Source: Sycobia sp. Sy_11 (lineage: Eukaryota; Arthropoda; Insecta; Hymenoptera; Epichrysomallidae). Taken from it: DNA of 64,000 nt. The notes under the pieces were generated by a model that had not been told where the DNA came from, searched no databases, and worked only from the letters and a program-made list of their open reading frames with translations. The stretch spans positions 1,621,001-1,685,000 of the forward strand of contig JACCIC010000063.1 of the NCBI GenBank assembly GCA_018907035.1, in the 5' to 3' direction. This document shows positions 37,125 to 47,261 of this stretch, piece after piece. Positions within the stretch are counted from its first letter, which is position 1; every line of letters begins with the position of its first letter. The position numbers were made by a program, and so were the translations under genes.

Positions 37125-37367
37125 GGTGACAGTGGGAGTCCGCTTGTTTTGGCTAATAACATCGTTGTCGGGATATTAGCTTCAGGTCCTGGTTCTTGTG
37201 ATGAAAGAATGTGGCCATCAGTTTATACAAGAGTTTCAAGCTACTTATCATTTATTTATTATGCTATGAGGGACATGAAGACGAATGATATGCGAATATT
37301 TACGCGGACAATGAATGAGGCGTCGAGTAGCGCGAGTGTCTCTAATTTTATATACGTGGAAAGTTGA
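37125..37367 (+). CDS. Serine protease exon 4 (catalytic Ser, C-terminus)
   Basis: The acceptor is TTTTTAAG|GGT. It encodes GDSGSPL, in which the last Gly of the usual GDSGGP is Ser. It then encodes VVGILASGPGSC and WPSVYTRVSSYLSFI, matching the family end. About 35 further residues rich in Ser, Met and Asn follow before the stop at 37365-37367. That tail is longer than usual. Confidence 0.87.
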   Translation, partial: GDSGSPLVLANNIVVGILASGPGSCDERMWPSVYTRVSSYLSFIYYAMRDMKTNDMRIFTRTMNEASSSASVSNFIYVES

Positions 37368-37454
37368 AAGATTTACAAAAAAATATAATATTTGAAAGAA
37401 AAATTTAAAAAAAAATTGTTTTTGCAATGTTTTACATATAGCTTGTTTTCTATT

Positions 37455-37460
37455 AATAAA
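37455..37460 (+). terminator. Polyadenylation signal AATAAA
   Basis: A canonical hexamer lies 88 bases after the protease stop codon. It is the first such signal downstream. Confidence 0.5.
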
Positions 37461-37699
37461 TTGTGTTATCTAAGTCTAGTAACGAATTGTATTTATAATC
37501 TCATCCTGATTTAAAATGTAATTTATTTCTGAAACTTCTTAAGAAATTTTAGTCTAACCGCATGAACATGGAAATATTTTCAAAATTGTATTTATAATTA
37601 TTACTAATGACATTTAAAAAATCTACGTTATTACCTGGCTTGAAAAATCTTAAAAACTTTGCTGTAATGTCACATAGATGTAAAAAAAGGCCACGATAC

Positions 37700-38290
37700 C
37701 TGTGTAGAAATATGAATAACATTTATTTATAAGTTTTGAAATCTTTACTTAATCTTCTAAATCTAATTCACCCCCCTTAAAATAACCCCCCCCCCCGGAT
37801 ACAATGCAACTATGCCAATGCTTTTTCCAATTTTCAAAAAATTTTTTAAACTCGTATTCCGGAATGGAAATCAGTTCCTTTTTCGATTCGGCTTTTATTT
37901 CTTCAATCGAATCAAAACCGTATCCTCGAAGTGGTCTTTTGAGTTGCTGAACATCCAGAGGTCGCACAGTGTTAAATCAGGCGAACACGGTGGTTGCGGA
38001 ACGATATTGGTAGAATTTTTGGGGAAATATTCAAGTACAATTAATGCAGTATGAGCTGGTGCATTGTCGTGATGTAAAAACCAAGAGTCACCTTTCCATA
38101 AATCTGGCAGTTTGAGACGAATTGCTTCACGTAAATGACGCATAACGCTCAAATAATATTCTTTGTTAACCGTTCGGCCGGTTGGAAGGTATTCATAATA
38201 CACCACATCACGATAATCAAACAAAACAGACTTTGCCGTGATATTCACTCAATTGATCGGATGTTTCAATTACAAATTACATACATACAA
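37700..38290 (-). pseudogene. Mariner transposase 3' fragment (irritans-like)
   Basis: On the minus strand, HHDNAPAH with CSPDLTLCD conserves the second and third aspartates with exactly 34 residues between them. A one-base shift near 37935 moves the frame to the C-terminal part (LKRPLRGYGFDSIEEIKAE, then FENWKKHWHSCI). The N-terminal DNA-binding half is absent. An 11-C run (37786-37796) lies in the 3' part. Inactive relic. Confidence 0.8.
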
Positions 38291-38327
38291 ATTACATACA
38301 TACATACATTACAAACACCGATGCAAT

Positions 38328-39020
38328 TCGGTCAATAATATGCCCAATCACCACCGGCGTCGATAATTGTGTGGCATTTCCGAGGCATGCTTTCTACTAA
38401 TTTGACGGTGTATTCTAGTGGCAACGATCTCTAGATCCGACGAATTTGATAAGACAACTGCTTCAAAGTGTGTGTGCGTCTTCCAAGAAGCTTCTGTTTA
38501 ATATATGCCCATGCATTTTCAATAGGGTTTGCATCGGGCGACTACGATGGCCAATCCAATGTAACGATGCCAGATTGAGTCTTTCACTCAGTACAGAGAT
38601 TGCTGCGGTGTTTCGGATCTTCATATTTTCATCTTTATTTTTTCTCACGAACCATCGTTTGGCAGACGGCCGTAAAGCCTTTTTATAATTTTTTATCATT
38701 TTCGTGGCATTTATGTTATTATATTGGTTGTCAATAAAGAGATGTAAAGTACCGAATCCCTGCTTTGAGAAGCAGCCTCAAGGATGCCTCTCTATTCCGT
38801 GTTTTACTGTCCGTTGAACAAGCCTATTGGCAGAAATTGACCAGGCTCGCATGAGGTCACAACGTGCCCATATAGAACATTTATCATTAAAACTGACATT
38901 TTCAAAACCTCTCTCAATATTCTTATGCACCCAAGCGAGTTACTTTGTCACACGTTTTTCATTCAACAGAGGTTTCCTCATTGTGTTGCGCAATTTCAGG
39001 TCATGAGTACGAAGATGTAT
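38328..39020 (-). pseudogene. Tc1-like transposase C-terminal relic
   Basis: On the minus strand in shifting frames: MRKPLLNEKRVTK, WVHKNIERGFENVSFNDKCS (region of the second catalytic Asp), AWSISANRLVQRTVKHGIE, and GCFSKQGFGTLHLFIDNQ. A D-A-N-P-I-E-N-A-W type block (third acidic residue) follows, then LKQLSYQIRRI and SMPRKCHTIIDAGGDW. This is the typical Tc1 order. Numerous shifts make it inactive. It abuts the mariner fragment and the non-LTR relic, forming a transposon graveyard downstream of the protease. Confidence 0.75.
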
Positions 39021-39239
39021 CTATATATTGTACCTTTCTAATTTATTCTGCATCTTTTTCCGAGATGGATAATAGATAATACAACAATAATCAATTATAG
39101 ATCAGACATAACTTTTCTAGAGTAGCATTAAGATTTCGGGTTCAGCTCCCCACCATGTACCGTATAGAAATCTTGTAATATTTAGAGCTTTTAAGCATCT
39201 TTGTGAATTGAATTGACTTGAGTTATAAATGAAAGTTTA

Positions 39240-40945
39240 TAATCAAAAAAAAAAAAAAATTCCAAAAAAGCAAAAAACTTCACTGAATATAATTAAGATA
39301 TCATGCATTTGAATTTCTATCGTACCTCGTTTTATACCTTTTTCATTAAAGTAAACAAGATTTATCTTACTAACAGCAAGATTGAGGCTTAGTTCTTTTA
39401 AGTTACTATTTATAATATTCATCACTTTCTTGATAATTGTTTTACCTCTTTCGACTGATTTACATTTTACATATACGGTAATGTCATCTGAAAATGGAGA
39501 TACTTTTACATTTTTTTGTATTCCATTCATTATATTTAAAACATATATCATAAATAATAAAGGATTTAGAACGCCGTTCCGCGGAACATCTTTAGTGGCG
39601 ATTTTGTATTCATTGTTTAGTATATTCTATTCTGCATAATAAATAGTATAAACTTTAGGGATCTAGAGGAAACAACGATACTGGGGAGCTTCTCTAATAA
39701 GATATTAATATCAACATTGTCAAATGCACTTTCTATATCTAAAAATGCAGTTAAGACTTCTTTTTTTCTAAAAATTGAATATTAAATTGGTTTCATCGAC
39801 TGCTAGCGTTAAATTTAGATTGTTATCGGCGCAGGACAGCCCTTTCTTAAATCCGGTTTGCGTATTAGGTATTATGTTATTAAATTCAACCCACAATTGT
39901 AGCTTGTTCGTCACAAGATTATTAAATATAATTTACAAAGACAAGATGTTAGTGAGATGGGGCGCAGACCTTGACCCCTGGATTTCTTTATGAAATATAT
40001 AAAAGAGCATTTTTAGCTTAAGGGGTAATCATCATTCACATAACATATTGTTATAAATATCAAGTAATATTAATTTAAATTTAATATTCGTTTTTTATAG
40101 TGATTCGAAATCTATTCGATCAATTTCCGGTGACAATTTATAATTTTTAGATTCTAGTGCTATATTAAATTCAGTAAATCTAAACCGATCATTGAAAAAA
40201 TCATTTTCACACATGTACGGCAGCCACTTTGGATTAGTTTCCACCCACGGGAGACTCAGCTTATTTAACGATTTTTCTATTTCCTTAGCTTCAATTTTAC
40301 CTTTATGTTCGTTAATTTTAATCCATTTGTTAGTAAAAATTTGACTTTTATTCCAAACATATTCTTGATTGCTTTAAAAATTAATCGTACTAACAATTTT
40401 TTTAAAACATTCGGATTTTTTTTGCTTAAAAAGTCTTCTGATTGAAGCAAGTTTTTTTGGAGTTAATCAAGTCTTCAAGTTTTAAACTGAATTTGAATTT
40501 TTTTATGAGCGGTTCTACGTACTCATCTAATTCTTTTGCGATCTAAGTCCTACCATGGAACTGGATTTTATGATTTTTATGATTTTTTCTATATTGTTTT
40601 CTATTTTGAATTGATTGCGGATAACTTTTCGTCAATGCTACTGTCATCGTATCTACAAAAAATTCATATCGTTTGCAAGGAAGTGCTGTCTACATAAGTA
40701 TTGGATAAAAACTGAGAGTACGTTTCATTTCGACATATATCAAAATTATTCCAATCTGTAAGTATTGTTTTAATTCTAAAGGATTTTTTAATATAAGCAC
40801 TTTCAGTAGCTTGAAAGTATATCTAAATAGGGTAGTGGTCTGATCCCCAGGTTTCGTTAATAACTTTAACATTAATTTTATCTATAAACTTGTTAGTAGA
40901 AAAAATAAGGTGTAATATACTACTGCTGGGAGGTTTAAAAACAAT
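39240..40945 (-). pseudogene. Non-LTR retrotransposon ORF2 relic (endonuclease end to reverse transcriptase)
   Basis: On the minus strand from 40940 down: PPSSSILHLIFSTN and ETWGSDHYPI (last endonuclease motif), then a decayed linker. Then come GFKKGLSCADNNLNL, FLDIESAFDNVDINILLE (motif A), a degenerate motif B (PRNGVLNPLLF) and FSDDITVYVK (motif C). It is the same general family as the 20.7-25.9 kb element but clearly divergent, so it is a different lineage and not a truncated copy. It has many stops. It ends at a run of A/T near 39250. Confidence 0.8.
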
Positions 40946-40959
40946 AACAGTTTAAAAAC

Positions 40960-41194
40960 TGTGTTGAACTAAATTGATTTTAATATATAATGAATGAAAG
41001 ATAAATACAAATGACAATCACCTTAGTACAGACGAGACACGAATAATCATTTCTGCGCTCACATAGCGCCCTTTATAGACTTGCAGTCCTTCTTATCGCG
41101 GGTCAAATTTCGGGCGATAAGCCTCATTCGTCGATCGGAGCCTAAACACTTCGCGCAGCCGGACGGTCGGAAAACCCGAGGCGGTAATCCGACA
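40960..41194 (-). mobile_element. Possible solo LTR, minus strand
   Basis: Read on the minus strand, the segment begins TGTCGGATTACCG, contains CTATAAAGGGCGC (TATA box at 41072-41077) and an ATTAAA-type signal, and ends GTTCAACACA. The TG...CA ends and the promoter-then-polyadenylation order fit an LTR of about 235 bp. No 5-bp target duplication is apparent and no partner LTR is present, so this is tentative. Confidence 0.35.
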
Positions 41195-41250
41195 CCGTCC
41201 ATACTTCTTTCAAAATTGTCGAAATTTTCTCAAAGCTAAAATACAGTCAC

Positions 41251-41490
41251 CTTATTTGTGAATCTATAGAATAGCTATTAAAAAGAAAATTTCTGAATTT
41301 TCCGTCAGAGCACGGATCAATTGCTTTTATGGAAGCGTAACCAGTTAAACCTCTTTCGTAAAATCTTAAGATTTTCCTCCGACTAATATTTGATTCCCTT
41401 ATTTGTAAACCATATAAAAGTCAGTTTTCAGGAAAATCTTCGGTTTTACCCATCATGGTACGGATCAAGCGTATACCTTAGTTGCATACA
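41251..41490. repeat. ~147-bp imperfect tandem duplication
   Basis: CTTATTTGTGAA at 41251 recurs as CTTATTTGTAAA at about 41398. Both units carry a GAAAAT(C/T)T...TTTTCC/TTTTACCC block and end in a C(A/G)TCA...ACGGATCAA word (near 41315 and 41460). Its nature is unknown. Confidence 0.45.
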
Positions 41491-41499
41491 ATTTTGTGG

Positions 41500-42470
41500 C
41501 CTTTAACGAAGGTTTTCTCTCGATCCTGACTGAATTAATTACCTTTACTTGACAATAATTAATTAACTTTAAATTCAATTAAATTAAATCAAATAATTCA
41601 AAGTTCGATTCAATTTTCAAATTATAAATTATTGAATAAGATTTAAAATTTCCAACGATGATTTCGACAAGAATTACTCGATATATCGTATATACTTACA
41701 TATCAGTTATAAACAGTTATTCTATTTTTTAATTTGTGTGGCGCCGTTTCGTCCGAGGAGATCGCATATATATTTCTTCCTTATATTATTATCTCGAAAA
41801 TATCGTATTATATTAATCTCTTATTTATGTCATTTTTCAATCTTAAAACTAAAAATTTTCCGCAGTATAATTTATACTATATATAATTACATAAAGAAAT
41901 ATTAAACCTATATATATAATGTTAACGCAATACTATAAAACTTCTTAGAAACTATTATACATTATTTTAATATAATATCAGACTAAATAATTTTAACATT
42001 GAAAATCATGAAATTACATTTAAATTTACAGATCTACTTTTTTAACTATCAACATATATAAATCTATCAGTGATAATGAAAATATCTTATTTTTAAATTG
42101 TAATGCAAATAATATAGAGACATTTACAAGAAGCTAATTACTATATAATAATAACTAAAATTTTAATCGATAAATAGATACTTTAATTCTAGAAATTATA
42201 AAGGTGGCTTACTATTAGAATTGATACTAATTCTTAAATCTATTTTCGTTTTTGTTCGTAACATAAGGCCAAGATTAGATTCGATATTTCTATGCTAATC
42301 TGAGTATGTAATAGAGTTTTCGTTGTGCAGAAATAAGTTTTTTTCATCGATAAATTTGTATACTTTTCTTAACTTAGCAATTATTGTTGATATATCGAAA
42401 GAATATTTAAGGCTCTATTTGAAATACTTGACTTACCGTACGTTTCAGAGAGAAATTTTCATATACTATC
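41500..42470. other. AT-rich intergenic DNA, no gene seen
   Basis: Includes GTGGCGCCG near 41738, which superficially resembles a retroelement primer-binding site, but no adjoining LTR is evident. Confidence 0.4.
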
Positions 42471-42478
42471 AAAATCTA

Positions 42479-43304
42479 TTACTGAAGTAGAATTTTTATT
42501 TTTATTTTCAAAGAATGCTTGACTTTTTCTAGTTTATGTTTAATAGCCTCACGTTCTGCTTGAACAAGTTTTTTTTGATTTACTAGATTTTCATTATTTT
42601 TTTGTTCGTTTTCATTCATAACTGTATGTTTCTGTTCAATCAGACGTTGCTCGATTATTTCTGTTGTACTATTAGATATCAATGAATTAATCAATCAACT
42701 AAATAAAGTTCGTTTAATACAGGCTGTTTGTGGTAATTTGAAAGCGTCATTACATATTGGTGACGACTGCGAGTTTGATGTGTATTCAAATCTTGTTGAT
42801 CCGTGTTTACTAACAAGGTCTGCTCTATATTTTTCGTTTTCATTGTTAGAATTTCGGTGAAAATTTGTTTGCTATTTAACACATTTTGAGATATTAATTG
42901 ACTGTTAATTTCATTATTTTTGCAATATTGTGCTAAGTGTTCCTCTTCTTTACCCAAAAAGCAAGTATGTTTTTCCGCTGATAATTATATCCAGTAAACC
43001 GCATTTTCGTATTCCACTTGCATTGATGTCGGGAGCTTGGGTATATCTTCTTGTTCTATACACATTTGCCGTCGGAAACTTACTATGCGCGCGCGCGCGT
43101 GTGTGTGTATCCTGGTTCGTTTAAGCCGGCTCTAACATAAGTAATCTGCGATTTTAGCTTAATATTATACTCAGTAAGCTTATTTTCTATGTCAGTGTTT
43201 GGCATTACAAAATGTGCATTTGACAAAATAATTCTTGTTTCAATGCCAATTCTATTAGAGTCATTCATAGTGTATGGTTTTAATAGTGGTAATATTACTA
43301 CCAA
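42479..43304 (-). pseudogene. Unrecognised, broken protein-coding region
   Basis: Three minus-strand frames follow one another almost end to end: 43304-43083 (73 residues), 42957-42691 (88, extendable upstream through one stop to about 43072) and 42694-42479 (71). Their composition is normal for protein rather than for low-complexity AT DNA. The first contains IGIETRIILSNAHFVMPN. The second is Gln/Asn-rich with LNTHQTRSRHQYVMTLSNYH. The third is a charged helix of the type EREAIKHKLEKVKHSLK. A CG/CA alternating tract (43086-43108) separates the first two. I do not recognise the family. It may be a decayed host gene, a piece of a large DNA transposon or an old viral insertion. The mariner at 43481 lies just beyond. 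Confidence 0.35.
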
Positions 43305-43480
43305 AACTTTTTAAATATAGAAATGAATTTTGGCAATAAAATTCAATTATGATATATTATAACTTGTGTCTGAAATTCTATCGCACATTTTCAAAATCAC
43401 ACCGTCTAATCGAGTGTTTATAAACACGTCTTACTTGGATCGAAGCTCAATTGCAACTCCCTAAGTCAGAAATAATAATA

Positions 43481-44771
43481 TTAGGAGTGTGAATAAGTCT
43501 TTCCCGTTTTTTGTAAGAGATGGCGCCACCAATACTGTGCGAGTATTCAATGGTTACATATGTCATAATCAAAGCTTATTCATATGTCAACAATTCCATA
43601 CTAACACATTAGTTAAAATTTTTTCGCATCATAAATTTTTGATATCGTGAAAATGTCGAAATTTGAGCCGAGTCGACGTCATTTGCGGGAAGTTTCACTT
43701 TATTGGTTCAATTTGAAGAAATCTGCTGCCGAGACGCATCGATTGCTTCAGGAGGCTTATGGAGAAGGTTGTGTCGATGATTCAAGTGTTCGCGGATGGT
43801 TTCGACGCTTCAAAAGCGGTGATTTCGACGTGGAAGACAAGGAGCGTTCCGGGCGGCCGCAAATCTTTGAAGATCGAGAATTGGCGACTTTGCTTGATGA
43901 AGATTCTTGTCAAACGCAAGAAGAACTTGCTGAAGCATTGGGAGTTGACCGAACAACCATTTCCAAGCGTTTGAAAGCCATGGGAATGATCCAAAAGCAA
44001 GGAAATTGGGTGCCGTACGAACTGAAGCTGAGAGACGTCGAACGGCGTTTTTTCACTTGCGAACAGCTGCTTCAGCGACATAAAAGAAAGGGTTTTCTGC
44101 ATCGTATCGTGACTGGCGATGAAAAGTGGATACGTTACGATAATCCGAAGCGAAGAAAATCATGGGGACTACCCGGCCATGCATCATCATCGACGGCCAA
44201 GCCAAATATTCATGGCGCCAAGCTCATGCTCTGTATATGGTGGGACCAGCTAGGTGTGGTTTACTATGAGCTTCTGAAACCGAATGAAAGGATCACAGGC
44301 GAGGTCTATCGACGACAATTGATGCGTTTGAGCCGCGCACTGCGAGAAAAACGGCCACAATACTCCGACAGGCACGACAAAGTTATTTTGCAACATGACA
44401 ATGCTCGCCCACATGTTGCACCGCCGGTGAAAACATACTTAGAAACGCTCAAATGGGAAGTCCTACCCCACCCGCCGTATAGTCCAGACGTTGCTCCGTC
44501 TGATTACCATCTCTTCAGATCGATGACGCATGGCCTGGCTGACCAGCACTTCCATTCCTACGAGGAAGCCAAAAAATGGGTGGATGACTGGATAGAGGCC
44601 AAACCGGTCGAATTTTTTTCGCAACGGGATTCGTATGTTGCCAGAAAGATGGGAAAAAGTTGTAGCTAGCGATGGCCAATACTTTCAATAATTCATTTGT
44701 AACCATTTTTTCACAATAAAGGCTCAAAATTTGAAAAAAAAAAAACGGGAAAGACTTATTCACATACCTGA
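43481..44771 (+). mobile_element. Full-length mariner element
   Basis: The inverted termini are TTAGGAGTGTGAATAAGTC on the left and, reverse-complemented, TCAGGTATGTGAATAAGTC on the right. Both continue into CTTTCCCGTTTTTT. TA flanks both sides (43479-43480 and 44772-44773). The length of 1.29 kb is standard for mariner. It carries a near-intact transposase and looks the youngest DNA transposon here. Confidence 0.9.
43647..44669 (+). CDS. Mariner transposase (C-terminal frameshift)
   Basis: The frame is 340 residues. The N-terminal half has two helix-turn-helix regions (LREVSLYWFNLKKSAAETHR and LAEALGVDRTTISKRLKAMG) and the conserved linker GNWVPYEL. The catalytic triad is in VTGDEKWI, LQHDNARPH and SPDVAPSDYHLF, with 34 residues between the second and third Asp (DD34D). 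It cuts and pastes elements at TA sites in the nucleus. Near the end, after KPVEFF, a run of seven T (about 44611-44617) shifts the frame. The usual LPERWEKVV type C-terminus is readable in the next frame, ending about 15-20 residues later. Upstream, 43647 is used rather than the Met at 43653 because it is first and gives the usual length; either may serve. Overall similarity suggests the mauritiana subfamily. The broken C-terminus probably impairs activity. Confidence 0.92.
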   Translation: MKMSKFEPSRRHLREVSLYWFNLKKSAAETHRLLQEAYGEGCVDDSSVRGWFRRFKSGDFDVEDKERSGRPQIFEDRELATLLDEDSCQTQEELAEALGVDRTTISKRLKAMGMIQKQGNWVPYELKLRDVERRFFTCEQLLQRHKRKGFLHRIVTGDEKWIRYDNPKRRKSWGLPGHASSSTAKPNIHGAKLMLCIWWDQLGVVYYELLKPNERITGEVYRRQLMRLSRALREKRPQYSDRHDKVILQHDNARPHVAPPVKTYLETLKWEVLPHPPYSPDVAPSDYHLFRSMTHGLADQHFHSYEEAKKWVDDWIEAKPVEFFSQRDSYVARKMGKSCS

Positions 44772-44773
44772 TA

Positions 44774-46080
44774 CTATGAAATAATTTAAATATCTTAAAT
44801 AACTTAGATAGATTTACTCTAATGTGAAAATACATAATAATAATGAAAATAGTTTACTATTCATTAATTGTCTACTTTAAATTATAATTCATTTGGAATA
44901 GATGATTCCAATCTTCAGAAAGCAAAGAAAATAATGTATGCAAAGAAAATAAATATACCTTGAAAAGTACATAGAGTGTCACGTAATTTTTATATTTTTT
45001 TTTTAATAAAGTTAATAATTTTTTTCATTGATTGAAAATAATCCCAATATAGAAGTAAATAGTGTAGCGGTCGAGCCATGCCTTCGGTTCTAAACTCGCC
45101 TTCGCGGTGCTATCGCGTAAATAACATATACAATAAATTATTTAAAAATTGCGATTTTCAATAAAGTTACATTCATCTTTTAGAAATAATAATCCAAACG
45201 TTAATTAAATTAGCTAATTTATTTTTCGTGAATCGACATTTGCAATCATTTCATAAAATTAAGCAAATTTTTTGTTTTCTCTAAAATTACTTAACTTGGT
45301 TATTTCGGGACTTCCGACAAAAACTAATAAATTTTAACTAGTCGTAAAGAAGATTAGCACTTTTAAAATGCTGCCTCAAAAATTTAATTTTATTTCATGA
45401 GATTTATTTTAAAATTTATCATGAATTTAGTTTTGTTAGTTAGTTACTTTTCGCTGCTATAATCATGAATCATATTAATTTTCATCATAAAGTTTACCAA
45501 ACATTTGAAAAATTGCAAAAATTCTATTGCGGAATCGGATTGCGTTATTTTTTTCGAGAAATAAATCGTGATAGTTTTCATTGGGGCGTGACGATTTATA
45601 CTTTTATATTTCGTGTATCAACGTAATGACGTGATAATGTTTTTCATTATATTTCGATATTTTTCATTATACTTTCCTTAGTTAAGTTGTTTCAGGAATT
45701 TTTTTTAACAAATTGATTCTCAAAATCAAAGAATCAATCAATGAATATCACGTTGGTTAATTTTTGTAACTATTTTTGATACATTAAAGTACAACCTGTA
45801 TAATATTCTTTTAAAACTTTTTGAAAACTTGCTTGAGCAACTTGTAGCTTCTTTAAACACCTTATTAATTATTAAATTCTTACGTAATTATTAATTTGAT
45901 TAATAATAAATATCTGAAAAGATAAAAGGATTACGCGCAATGAGTAGTGGTAAAATTAATTTTCATATTTAGTTTTTATTATAAATCACTAACGCTACTA
46001 TTGAAGTGTATACAAATGTATACAATAAATATCAATATATATTCGTATTCTAAGAGTTTCTTGAAACGCGTCTTAAAAAG
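44774..46080. other. AT-rich intergenic DNA, no gene seen
   Basis: No coding sequence. The GC-richer 45063-45115 patch does not fold as a tRNA. Confidence 0.5.
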
Positions 46081-46480
46081 TAAAAATATCATGCCTATAT
46101 AAGCGGCGAGAGCCGAGCGCTTCAAAGAGAAGGCCCCCGAAGCCCTCCTCTCGGTGTATATTATAATATAACGGCGCTCCCATCTTGGGTGGAAAGTGCA
46201 TAAATCTCGCGGCGAGAATGCGCGACGCGACAGTTCGGACAAAGGGACGCGGCGAATATAATCAAATGCGAAATCTTAGATTACCTGCGCATCTCTTGCC
46301 AGCACGCTGATGCATTCCCACATTTTGCGCGACGATTCGTGTCGCGGCACGTCAGCCAACGGATCCGGCGCAAGGCTCTCTGGAAAGGATGCTCGGAGAG
46401 GAGGGTGAGATTGAAATGCTTAACCCGGCTCGGCGGCGCGGCGTAGTGCACCGCTCGCAACCGAGGGCGTGAAAATAAAT
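46080..46480. other. CpG-rich island with TATA-like motif
   Basis: TATATAAGCGGC at about 46096 opens a GC-rich block that could be a core promoter reading to the right. No exon or start codon in a good frame is recognisable downstream before the foldback element. Confidence 0.35.
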
Positions 46481-46502
46481 AAATTAATATATATATATAT
46501 AT

Positions 46503-47261
46503 CGAATGTCCCAGAACTGACCAGGCACACTACAATATCTGTATATATTATGAAAATTAACTTTAATCGAATTGTACTTATTTTTCGAGTTATTAACCAA
46601 TATTTCATAGCCAATCAAGAAAGCAGAATATGGGTTTTCGGTCGAGCGACTGGAATTAGAAATCGTAAAAAATGTGAGGAAACGAGCATCGATTGTATGT
46701 TTTCCGATAGCGAGGAAGCTTATGATGGTGCGTCATCGGCCCGCCCTCTTGTATACTGAAAACACTGGATACGGTATTAGCAGAAGAGAATATAAGAGAG
46801 AAATATGAAACATGCTTTGTTCACACTTTCTGTCCAGGCTTGCCGTGGTGTGTGTATAAAAAGTACATAGAGTAGAATCAATGTTCAGTTCTCTAGGCGG
46901 AGCTACATATGTAATTCAATGTGCGATGTGTCGAGAGCGCGGGCGCAAGTTGGGCACGTGTTATTATCTGTTAATACCATATCCGCAGTTTTAAGTAGAC
47001 AAGAGGGCGGACCGATGACCGCACCATAAGCTCACGAGCTGTCGAAAATAAAACAATCGATTCTTCTTTCTTTCCAGTTCTTTCAAAGTCCACGAGAGTC
47101 TCCGCCTGAATTTTGGAGTTTCATCCTCTCGAACGAAAATCCACACGCTGTGTTTTTCCGAAAATTAATAACAATTCACTTAATTTGATTTTTATTATTA
47201 CAGTTAGAATTTTATAACCTATACAGATATGGTAATGTGTCTAGTCAGTTCTGGGACACTG
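46503..47261. mobile_element. Foldback element with ~290-bp inverted arms
   Basis: The left arm (46503-46790) starts TGTCCCAGAACTGACCAGGC. The right arm (46970-47261) reverse-complements to TGTCCCAGAACTGACTAGAC. The arms stay similar inward through ATATCTGTATA, ATCGATTGT, GCTTATG and CCGCCCTCTTGT to GGTATTA. A central spacer of roughly 180 bp contains no gene. The ends resemble the CAGGGTGTCCC family at 6856 and 56761, and TA follows the right end. Confidence 0.75.

Larger units (their letters stand above)
29762..37367 (+). other. S1-family serine protease gene (four-exon model)
   Basis: Exons: 29762-29822 (predicted), 33380-33723, 36564-36875 and 37125-37367. They join in phase to a 319-codon product. 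The mature domain starts at IVGG (residue 29), as in zymogen-activated chymotrypsin-fold enzymes. The catalytic residues are His69 (TAAHC), Asp130 (GDIAILR) and Ser242 (GDSGSP). Cysteines fit the usual 42-58, 136-201, 168-182 and 191-220 pairs. Six residues before the catalytic Ser is Gly rather than Asp, so cleavage after Lys/Arg is not expected; chymotrypsin- or elastase-like or altered specificity is more likely. A tail of about 35 residues follows the normal end of the domain. A digestive, venom or haemolymph role cannot be told apart here. AATAAA occurs at 37455-37460. Confidence 0.75.

Noticed and set aside
41735..41760. Primer-binding-site-like GTGGCGCCG as evidence of an LTR element start
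   Set aside because: No LTR end directly precedes it and no gag/pol follows.
45063..45115. GC-richer patch considered as a tRNA gene
   Set aside because: It has neither a proper B box nor pairing acceptor ends.
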